Origin: Pontimonas sp.
GTDB lineage: Bacteria; Actinomycetota; Actinomycetes; Actinomycetales; Microbacteriaceae
DNA length: 8,858 nt
Assembly: GCA_021741925.1 (NCBI GenBank)
Contig: JAIOWW010000043.1
Location: forward strand, 1 to 8,858
Direction of reading: 5' to 3'
The notes beneath the pieces were generated by a model. The model had not been told where the DNA came from. It was given only the letters and a program-made list of their open reading frames with translations, and did no database searches. Positions 1 to 6,043 of the stretch are shown one piece after another (the first letter of the stretch is position 1; each line of letters opens with the position of its first letter). Made by a program: the position numbers and the translations under genes.

Positions 1-1
1 A

Positions 2-3000
2 CTGCGGCTGGAGGACCACGCTCTAGTGCTCAAGCACGCTCGGGGTCTGGTGACCCTCGAGCTCGGGATTGGCCTCGTTGAGTGGTCCCACGATGGTGTG
101 GACTACCGTGGCCCGCTTCTGATGCGCCCGGTCCACTTGCGCCGAAGAGGTGCCGACATTGAGATCACCCTCAAGCGCTCCCGCGTGCGCTTGAACCCCG
201 GCATACAGAGGGCCTTCGCGGATCAGCTCCAAGTCAGCCTGGATGCGGCTGCCTTTGTGGCACTCACCGATGACGGTGGGGCGTTCAAACCCAACCCTGC
301 CCTGGATCGACTGCGCGACCTCACCGCTCACCGCGGTGACGTCACCGTCCACGCCAGACTGGTGATTTCGAGCTTCGGGGAGCTCTCCGAGCCCATGCTC
401 GATGACGCCAAAAACCTGCAACACCCCATCCTGGATGCGCTTGGCGGGAATGACCACGCTATCGAGCTATTACGGAACTCTCGGGTGCCCGTGGAAATCG
501 TGCACCCCGACTCGAAGCCTGCGGAAGCGGACCGTTCGATTGTCGACTCCGACAGTGAACAAGACGCCATCGTCCAGAACATTGTTGCCGGAAACTCTGT
601 GGTGGTGAGGGCTCTGCCCGGAAGCGGAGCAACCCAGACAGTCGTCAACGCGTTGGGTGCACTGGTCTCCAAGCACCAGCGTGTTCTCCTGGTTACACCC
701 CGGAGTGCGACCAGCGATGCGATCAAAGATCGCCTCGCGCAAGTGGGACTACAGGGCATGGCCGTCGAGCTTTCCAAACCAGCGAGAGACATCATTGCGT
801 CCATCGGTCGCAATGAAAAAGCGAAGAAGCCTTCCCTCGCTGAAGTGGATCAGGCCTATGAGCGCTTGCGGAAGGTGATTCTCAAATACCGCGGGGCACT
901 AGCTAAGAAAGATGCCGATCTGGGCGTGAGCGCACTCGAGTGCTTTACTCGCCTGGGCACTCTCTCACTGCGTGAGAACCCACCGGAAACCAGTGCACGC
1001 CTCGATGCCGAAGCCCTGGTGGCATTGTCTCCAGGGCTTGGCCAAGCGGCGGAGCTGTTGCGGCGTGCTGCCGAATTGGGGGAGTTCAAATACGGTCCAG
1101 CAGATAGTCCCTGGTATGGGGTGACTTTCGAGAGTGTGGAGGACGCACGAAAGTCGCAAGAGCGTGCGCGCCGTCTTGCTACCGAGGCTGTGCCTCGGCT
1201 CCTCGAGAGATTTCCGCCTTTGCTCGAGCAAACGCCACTTCCCCCGGTGGCCACGACGGGGCAGATGGGTGTCTACGTTCATCTTCTGATGGACATGCGA
1301 GACACTCTGGATCGCTTCCAGCCGAGCGTCTTCGATCGCTCTCTCAAGGACCTGATTACCGCAACCGGGCCCAAAGAGCTTGCCAAGACGATGCCTAGAC
1401 TCCAACGTCAGCGACTGAAGGGTTTAGCAAAGGAGCACGTGCGCCCCGGTGTCTCCGTCCCGGACTTGCATGAGTCTCTGGTGAAGATTCAAGCTCAACG
1501 CGAGCTGTGGAACCGTTATGTCGACACTGGTCATCAGCCCAGTGTCCCCGCTGGCCTTGCGGATGTGCACGTGCTGGTCACCCAAATTGAGCAGGACCTG
1601 CAGGAATTGGACCGAGTGTTGGGTCGCACCGGCAAAGGCGAGCGTCTTGCGGACATGCCTTCCCTGCAGATGCTGAGTCTCTTGGAGGAGTTGGCCAAGG
1701 AGTCAGAAATTTTGCAGAGCCTGGAGCGCCGACGCGAGGTGCAAGACCACCTCGAGCAAATGCACTTGGGTCCGTTGGTGGACGATCTGGCCACACGTCA
1801 TATTGAGGGTGACGCCGTCGCTGCCGAATTGGAGTTGGCTTGGTGGCGTGGAGCGCTGGAGACGATTCTCGAGAAGGAGGAAGCTCTCCTGGGATCCGAT
1901 AAAGACGTCTTGGTGCGACTGGAGGCCGATTTCCGTCTCGTGGATGAGGCTCATGCTGGAGGCAGCGCCCAACATCTTGCGTGGCAACTTGCGGAGCGTT
2001 GGACGCTGGGCCTCATGGATTGGCCCGAAGAGGCTAAGGATCTCAAGAAAATCCTCACGAACCAGACCGCGAGCGTCCACAGCTTGAACGCGCTCGCCCC
2101 TCACCTCACAAAAGCTTTAGCGCCGGTGTGGATTGCCACACCGTATGAGGTACACCGCCTCCCCGACACACTCCGCTTCGATGTGGTGGTCGTGATGGAC
2201 GCGGGTGCTCTCAGCGTTGCAGAATCAGTGGGGGCGCTTCGCCGAGCACCGCAGGTGGTTGCTGTGGGCGACCCCGTGTCCCAGACGCCGACAGATTTCA
2301 CCCTGGGGATCAGGGACGATCGCGAGACTGCTCACCGCGATGGTGATGCTCGTCACGAGGATTCTCTCTTTGCGGCTCTCACTGCGCTTGTCCCCACACT
2401 CTCGCTGACCAAGAGCTACCGTGCAGCAGGCGATGAACTTGCTCGGGTTGTCAATATGGCGTTCTATGGCGGCCTGCAGAAGACCATGCCGTGGGCGGGA
2501 AGCTACCTAGGTCATCCCTCTTTGGTCGTCGACCATCTGGAGGACGGCCACGGCATGCCCAACCCTCAGACAGGAATTGTCGAAGGTGTTGACGCCGAAG
2601 TTCAGGCTGTGGTGGACCATGTGATTGATCACGTCGTCACCAGGCCGACGGAATCTTTGATGGTCTTGACAGCGAGTGCGCAACACGCCAGCCGAGTCCA
2701 CGAGGCGGTGTCGGTGGCGGCCCAGACCCGAATGGAACTTGCGAGCTTCATGTCCTCTGAGTCCCCTGAGCCTTTCGTGGTCGCAACCCTCGAGCAGGCT
2801 CGAGGGTTCACCCGAGATCGGGTCATATTTTCGCTGGGATATGGCCGGACTCCACACGGTCGTGTCATCAGCGATCTTGGCCCCTTGTCGAAGGACGGTG
2901 GGGAGCGTCTTCTAGCGGGAGTGTTCACGAGCGCAAGGCGCCACCTCCGGGTGGTGAGTTGTGTCGCCGTGGAAGATTTGCGCGATGAGCGCCTGAGTCC

Positions 3001-3388
3001 GACTACCAGAGCGCTGGGCGATGTTCTTCACCTCCTGGAGTCCACCCCCATGACGCAGGAGAACGCCGGCGACCCTGACCCACTGCTGGTGGATCTCGCC
3101 AAGCGGCTTGAGGCTATGGGAATGAATGTTGAGCTTGGTTACCGAGGAGTCATCCCGCTCGTTGCCCACTATGGTGGCTACTGTATTGCCCTGGACACGG
3201 ACCAGTCACTCATGTCGATGTCGGTGCGAGACGCACTGCGCGCGCGGCCCGCTGCACTTGCCCGCTCCGGTTGGCACTATGTCCGAGCTTTTGCGATGGA
3301 GCTGTTCAGCACCCCCGATGCGGTAGCGGAACGGATTGGCGTCCTCGTGGGAGCCAGTACTTCCTCCTCTGACTCTGATGGCGAATAA
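2..3388 (+). CDS. SF1 (UPF1/DNA2-like) helicase-related protein with degenerate motifs and C-terminal REase-like domain, 5'-partial
   Basis: Large P-loop helicase relative whose 5' end lies outside the window. The frame is open from base 2, and GTG at 26 is only the first possible start inside; residues below count from it. Residues 1-60 resemble the DUF4011-type region (GPLLMRPV at 29-36, LNP at 56-58). The SF1 core aligns by eye with the family, but key residues differ. Walker A reads ALPGSGATQT (196-205), with Ala where Lys is expected. The DEAS box reads MDAG (724-727). Motif III reads GDPVSQTP (748-755). YR (798-799) is kept. Motif V QGDE is RGFT (926-929). Motif VI TRAR is TSAR (968-971). 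Residues about 1020-1110 resemble the MTES_1575-type restriction-endonuclease fold (DLAKRL, ALDTD, ARSGWHYVRAF), with Pro1044 at the expected catalytic Asp. The frame is intact over 3.3 kb, so this is not an obvious pseudogene. Family placement is confident; inactivity is inferred. Confidence 0.85.
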   Translation: MRLEDHALVLKHARGLVTLELGIGLVEWSHDGVDYRGPLLMRPVHLRRRGADIEITLKRSRVRLNPGIQRAFADQLQVSLDAAAFVALTDDGGAFKPNPALDRLRDLTAHRGDVTVHARLVISSFGELSEPMLDDAKNLQHPILDALGGNDHAIELLRNSRVPVEIVHPDSKPAEADRSIVDSDSEQDAIVQNIVAGNSVVVRALPGSGATQTVVNALGALVSKHQRVLLVTPRSATSDAIKDRLAQVGLQGMAVELSKPARDIIASIGRNEKAKKPSLAEVDQAYERLRKVILKYRGALAKKDADLGVSALECFTRLGTLSLRENPPETSARLDAEALVALSPGLGQAAELLRRAAELGEFKYGPADSPWYGVTFESVEDARKSQERARRLATEAVPRLLERFPPLLEQTPLPPVATTGQMGVYVHLLMDMRDTLDRFQPSVFDRSLKDLITATGPKELAKTMPRLQRQRLKGLAKEHVRPGVSVPDLHESLVKIQAQRELWNRYVDTGHQPSVPAGLADVHVLVTQIEQDLQELDRVLGRTGKGERLADMPSLQMLSLLEELAKESEILQSLERRREVQDHLEQMHLGPLVDDLATRHIEGDAVAAELELAWWRGALETILEKEEALLGSDKDVLVRLEADFRLVDEAHAGGSAQHLAWQLAERWTLGLMDWPEEAKDLKKILTNQTASVHSLNALAPHLTKALAPVWIATPYEVHRLPDTLRFDVVVVMDAGALSVAESVGALRRAPQVVAVGDPVSQTPTDFTLGIRDDRETAHRDGDARHEDSLFAALTALVPTLSLTKSYRAAGDELARVVNMAFYGGLQKTMPWAGSYLGHPSLVVDHLEDGHGMPNPQTGIVEGVDAEVQAVVDHVIDHVVTRPTESLMVLTASAQHASRVHEAVSVAAQTRMELASFMSSESPEPFVVATLEQARGFTRDRVIFSLGYGRTPHGRVISDLGPLSKDGGERLLAGVFTSARRHLRVVSCVAVEDLRDERLSPTTRALGDVLHLLESTPMTQENAGDPDPLLVDLAKRLEAMGMNVELGYRGVIPLVAHYGGYCIALDTDQSLMSMSVRDALRARPAALARSGWHYVRAFAMELFSTPDAVAERIGVLVGASTSSSDSDGE

Positions 3389-3548
3389 ATCCGAGGACGC
3401 CCGAGCGCCACAGGTAAAAAAGGTGGGTCCTCGCCGTGTGCGCACCCAACCCCGTGACGGCCAAGGCGAAGAGCCGGACCAAGAGGGTGGTCACGATTCA
3501 CGAGAGAACGATGACCGCCTGAAGGCGGACAAGCCGCCTCACTACTAG
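3378..3548 (+). CDS. small charged hypothetical protein overlapping the helicase-like gene
   Basis: A 56-residue protein whose ATG (3378) lies inside the end of the helicase-like gene (TAA at 3386-3388), an 11-base overlap in another frame that suggests translational coupling. No Shine-Dalgarno sequence is obvious upstream. The protein is almost entirely charged or polar (Lys, Arg, Asp, Glu, Gln, Gly), has no hydrophobic core or membrane segment, and is probably disordered. It ends in LKADKPPHY. An upstream in-frame start (3336) exists, but the extra 14 residues would lie entirely in helicase coding sequence, so the overlapping ATG is preferred. No function is recognised. Its link to the helicase-like gene suggests co-expression. 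It is probably real because the gene fills the gap exactly to the convergent fmdB-type gene. Confidence 0.65.
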   Translation: MANKSEDARAPQVKKVGPRRVRTQPRDGQGEEPDQEGGHDSRENDDRLKADKPPHY

Positions 3549-3811
3549 GTCGCAGTGGCCGCCGGAGTGCTGGAAGACTCCTTCTTGGGCGTTGCTTTTT
3601 TCTCGGTGGTGGCAGAAGAGGACTTCTTCGCCTCAGCGCGGGAATCAGTCCGGTAGAAACCGGAGCCTTGGAACGTCACTCCCACCGCGGAGAAGAGCTT
3701 CCGCAACTTCCCGCCGCACGCTTCGCACGTGGTGAGGGACTCGTCGGTGAACTCTTGTTGGATGTCAAAGGCAACATCACACGCAGTGCAACGGTAAGAA
3801 TACGTAGGCAT
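3545..3811 (-). CDS. FmdB-family zinc-ribbon protein (Ruc-like)
   Basis: An 88-residue protein opening with MPTYSYRC, the usual start of the FmdB family. Two CxxC pairs (Cys8/Cys11 and Cys29/Cys32) form a zinc ribbon. Residues about 58-88 are a low-complexity Lys/Ser/Thr/Ala tail that is probably disordered. The M. tuberculosis protein in the same neighbourhood, Rv0991c (Ruc), is a redox-regulated chaperone whose four cysteines bind zinc and which has a disordered tail; that function is transferred here by synteny and architecture only. It is second in a - strand operon, 18 bases after the cyclo-ligase stop, with a good Shine-Dalgarno AAGGAA (complement of 3816-3821). Its stop overlaps that of the convergent small gene. 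Confidence 0.9.
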   Translation of the reverse strand: MPTYSYRCTACDVAFDIQQEFTDESLTTCEACGGKLRKLFSAVGVTFQGSGFYRTDSRAEAKKSSSATTEKKATPKKESSSTPAATAT

Positions 3812-3829
3812 GGGGTTCCTTAGACGAGG

Positions 3830-4414
3830 TTAGGCAAACGTCATAATACGCTCCGGTGTCACGACACCCTTGACAGGTTGGTCGTGCACCTCGCGCGGGA
3901 CGTCCTCGACCACTTCGTGGTCATAGAGCACTGCGTAGGTGGGAGCCTCGTTTTGTAGCGCACCGAGCGCTCGATCAAAGTAACCCCGTCCCCATCCCAA
4001 ACGCATGCCATCCTTCGCAACCGAGGCCGCCGGGACAAAGATGAGGTCGACTTGGCTCAGCACAATGGGGCCATACGTGGTGTTTTCGGGAACATCGATA
4101 CCGAGGTGATCCTGAACGAGGTCATCGCCTGACTCATAGAGCACCCAGTCCATGAGACCGTCCTCGCGAGCAGCGGGCACCAAGACGGCGATACCTTCAT
4201 CGCTCGCCCACTCCACAAAAACTTGGGTGGGGGGTTCATCCTGCCCCGCGAGATAGCAGGCAACACGCCCCGCCACATGCTGTTCGACGATGGTCTTCAT
4301 ATTGATAAACAGCTTGTCGGCGGCGAGTTGTCGCTCGAGCGGCGTCATGATCCGGCGTCTTTCGCGTATTTCGGCGCGCAAAGCAGCCTTACTGGGATGT
4401 GCAGGCTCCGACAT
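3830..4414 (-). CDS. 5-formyltetrahydrofolate cyclo-ligase (MTHFS, YgfA/Fau family)
   Basis: A 194-residue, full-length member of the family that converts 5-formyltetrahydrofolate to 5,10-methenyltetrahydrofolate using ATP, salvaging a folate form that otherwise inhibits one-carbon enzymes. It acts in the cytoplasm. Supporting motifs are the N-terminal SKAALRAEIRERRR (8-21, with the conserved Lys9 and Arg12), VPAAREDGLMDW (79-90), and the glycine-rich GWGRGYFD (140-147) that contacts nucleotide and folate. The ATG at 4414 is chosen because it keeps the N-terminal Lys/Arg segment. It has no proper leader: a -10-like TACACT sits 7 bases upstream, so the mRNA is probably leaderless. It is first in an operon with the FmdB-type gene and divergent from galU, matching the M. 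tuberculosis order Rv0992c/Rv0991c. Confidence 0.95.
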   Translation of the reverse strand: MSEPAHPSKAALRAEIRERRRIMTPLERQLAADKLFINMKTIVEQHVAGRVACYLAGQDEPPTQVFVEWASDEGIAVLVPAAREDGLMDWVLYESGDDLVQDHLGIDVPENTTYGPIVLSQVDLIFVPAASVAKDGMRLGWGRGYFDRALGALQNEAPTYAVLYDHEVVEDVPREVHDQPVKGVVTPERIMTFA

Positions 4415-4420
4415 TCCCCC

Positions 4421-4426
4421 AGTGTA
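4421..4426 (-). promoter_or_regulatory. -10 element for the cyclo-ligase operon (leaderless)
   Basis: Read on the - strand this is TACACT, matching TAnnnT. If its last T is -7, +1 falls at 4414, the A of the cyclo-ligase ATG. No TTGACA-like -35 is visible about 17 bases upstream, and the region overlaps the galU start. Inferred from position and motif only. Confidence 0.5.
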
Positions 4427-4437
4427 GAGCTCGGCGA

Positions 4438-4443
4438 TACGAT
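4438..4443 (+). promoter_or_regulatory. -10 element for galU (leaderless)
   Basis: TACGAT matches TAnnnT. Counting its last T as -7 puts +1 at 4450, exactly the A of the second of two in-frame ATGs. No Shine-Dalgarno precedes either ATG. The -35 region is weak. This element decides the preferred start of galU. Confidence 0.5.
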
Positions 4444-4449
4444 ATGGGG

Positions 4450-5331
4450 ATGCCCATCAGCAAAGCAGTCATCCCCGCGGCCGGCCTTGGCACGCGCTTT
4501 TTGCCCGCTACAAAGGCCATGCCCAAAGAGATGCTTCCGGTCGTCGATAAGCCAGCCATCCAATATGTCGTGGAGGAAGCCGTCAATGCCGGCCTTCACG
4601 ATGTCTTGATGATTACCGGGCGCAACAAGAACGCACTGGAGAACCACTTCGACCGGGCGACAGAGATTGAAGCGCAGCTGGAAAAGAAAGGCGACAAACG
4701 TCGCCTCCAAGAGATTCTGCACTCCACCAACCTCGCCAACATGCACTATGTGCGCCAGTTAGACCCCAGAGGTCTTGGCCACGCAGTGCTGCGCGCACAG
4801 ATGCACGTCGGGCACGAGCCCTTCGCTGTCCTGCTGGGAGACGACCTTATTGACCCCAGAGATGTCCTTCTCGAGCGGATGATTGAGGTCCATGACCAAA
4901 ACTTCGGCAGCGTCGTGGCACTCATGGAGGTTGAGCCCAGCCAAACGCACCTCTATGGAATCGCGACCGTCGAGGCGACCGATGCTCCCGATGTCGTCCG
5001 CATTACCGGGCTGGTGGAGAAGCCAGACCCGAAAGATGCTCCTTCGAATCTCGCTGTGATCGGCCGATACATCCTCCAGCCCGATATTTTCCCCATTTTG
5101 GAGGCGACAGAGCCCGGCTCGGGCGGTGAAATCCAGCTGACGGATGCGCTCAACTCCCTGGCCTCTTCCGGGGTTGCCGGTGGAGTGTATGGAGTGGTGT
5201 TCACCGGTCGTCGATATGACACTGGTGATCGTCTGGATTACCTCAAAGCCATTGTGCAGGTAGCGGCGTCGAGGGATGACTTGGGTCCTGACTTTGTCTC
5301 CTGGTTGAAAACGTTCACTAGCTCCGTCTAA
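4450..5331 (+). CDS. galU: UTP-glucose-1-phosphate uridylyltransferase (UDP-glucose pyrophosphorylase)
   Basis: Makes UDP-glucose and pyrophosphate from UTP and glucose-1-phosphate, supplying cell-envelope glycans and polysaccharides; cytoplasmic. At 293 residues it has the usual bacterial GalU length. Motifs, counted from the ATG at 4450, are the nucleotide-binding AAGLGTRFLPATKAMPKEML (10-29), the family segment VDKPAIQYVVEEAV (32-45), the GDD metal site (130-132), EKP (190-192), GSGGEIQLTDAL (223-234), YDTGD (256-260) and a conserved Lys266. An ATG two codons earlier (4444) is possible, but the -10 box ending at 4443 favours 4450; the far-upstream start at 4399 would run over the divergent gene. 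The stop overlaps the next start as TAATG, so rimJ is likely translationally coupled. Confidence 0.96.
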   Translation: MPISKAVIPAAGLGTRFLPATKAMPKEMLPVVDKPAIQYVVEEAVNAGLHDVLMITGRNKNALENHFDRATEIEAQLEKKGDKRRLQEILHSTNLANMHYVRQLDPRGLGHAVLRAQMHVGHEPFAVLLGDDLIDPRDVLLERMIEVHDQNFGSVVALMEVEPSQTHLYGIATVEATDAPDVVRITGLVEKPDPKDAPSNLAVIGRYILQPDIFPILEATEPGSGGEIQLTDALNSLASSGVAGGVYGVVFTGRRYDTGDRLDYLKAIVQVAASRDDLGPDFVSWLKTFTSSV

Positions 5332-5990
5332 TGAGGGCTCTCCCCACACTTGAGCATCGACTGGTGACGGTGCGCGGTGTTCGCCTGCGTGATGCAAAAG
5401 CGATGGAGAAAGCGCTCGGGGACAACAGGGCGTGGCTTAGCCCTTGGGAAGCCACTACTCCGCTGATTCGACCGGATAGTTTTGACCAGAAGTCCAGTAT
5501 TCGCGGCCTTCTTCAGGCCGCGAAGCAGGGCAGCGCTCTGCCCATGGTCTTGATGCACGACCACGAGTTGGTGGGACAGCTCAATGTCTCGCAGATCACC
5601 TATGGTTCGCTCTCGTCTGCAACCCTCGGGTATTGGGTGGTCGAGAAAGTTGCTGGTCGAGGGATTACACCGGTGGCAGTCGCGCTGGCGACTGACTATT
5701 TGTTCTTCGAGAAAGGCCTGCACCGGATGGAGGTCTGTATTCGACCGGAGAACACGTCATCGCTGCGGGTCGTCGAGAAGTTGGGTTTTCGCTATGAAGG
5801 TTTCCGCCGACGCTATATCCACATTGATGGCAAGTGGGCGGACCACTTCTGTTTCGCTTTGGTCGTGGAAGAGGTGCCCTCCGGTGTGCTCACCCGCTAT
5901 GAAAAGGGCGCTGTTCCCTCGGGAGTGGCCACTATTCCTGAGCTGGACTGGGTGAAAGCCAGAAACCCGCTGTCTCTTCCCCCGCGCTAA
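5331..5990 (+). CDS. rimJ: GNAT acetyltransferase, RimJ/RimL ribosomal-protein N-acetyltransferase type
   Basis: A 219-residue GNAT-fold acetyl-CoA-dependent N-acetyltransferase. It shows the acetyl-CoA pyrophosphate-binding segment VAGRGI (107-112, corresponding to Q/RxxGxG/A) after the strand LGYWVV (99-104). It also has the RimJ/RimL signature IRPENTSSLRVVEKLGF (137-153) and a family-typical C-terminal strand with HFCFALV (172-178). Residues 185-219 extend past the core and are not assigned. Family members acetylate N-termini of ribosomal proteins, but this subgroup's substrate is unproven. The ATG overlaps the galU stop (TAATG) and has no Shine-Dalgarno, so it depends on galU translation. 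It holds the position of M. tuberculosis Rv0995 (rimJ). Confidence 0.85.
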   Translation: MRALPTLEHRLVTVRGVRLRDAKAMEKALGDNRAWLSPWEATTPLIRPDSFDQKSSIRGLLQAAKQGSALPMVLMHDHELVGQLNVSQITYGSLSSATLGYWVVEKVAGRGITPVAVALATDYLFFEKGLHRMEVCIRPENTSSLRVVEKLGFRYEGFRRRYIHIDGKWADHFCFALVVEEVPSGVLTRYEKGAVPSGVATIPELDWVKARNPLSLPPR

Positions 5991-6016
5991 GCATCGCGCG
6001 CCAATCCGGGGTTTTT
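5980..6016 (+). terminator. possible bulged intrinsic terminator after rimJ
   Basis: CCCC (5980-5983) plus GCGC (5984-5987) can pair with GCGC (5996-5999) and GGGG (6008-6011), followed immediately by five T (6012-6016). The 8-base loop is acceptable, but the 3' side has an 8-base bulge (6000-6007), so the fold is poor. It overlaps the rimJ stop codon. This may be partial termination or chance. Confidence 0.25.
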
Positions 6017-6030
6017 GACACCAAAGCTCA

Positions 6031-6036
6031 TACCCT
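6031..6036 (+). promoter_or_regulatory. -10 element for the membrane-protein gene (leaderless)
   Basis: TACCCT matches TAnnnT and lies 7 bases before the GTG at 6044, so the mRNA would begin at 6043/6044 with essentially no leader. The GTG has no Shine-Dalgarno, which agrees. A perfect TTGACA at 6015-6020 is only 10 bases away, too close to be its -35. Confidence 0.4.
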
Positions 6037-6043
6037 AGAGCCC

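Noticed and set aside
26..28. GTG as the true start of the helicase-like gene
   Set aside because: The frame is open to base 2 and the residues before it continue the family-like pattern, so the gene begins outside the window.
328..2857. Many antisense and + frame open frames inside the helicase-like gene
   Set aside because: They are shadows of a high-GC coding frame; their translations lack recognisable domains and are rich in Arg, Ser and Cys.
4399..4449. Upstream in-frame start of galU at 4399
   Set aside because: It would overlap the divergent cyclo-ligase start and add residues not found in GalU proteins; the -10 box favours 4450.
4759..5397. 212-codon open frame antisense to galU
   Set aside because: It lies opposite clear GalU coding sequence and has no domain or ribosome site.
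6015..6020. TTGACA as the -35 of the membrane-protein promoter
   Set aside because: Only 10 bases separate it from TACCCT, and no TAnnnT lies 16-18 bases downstream.
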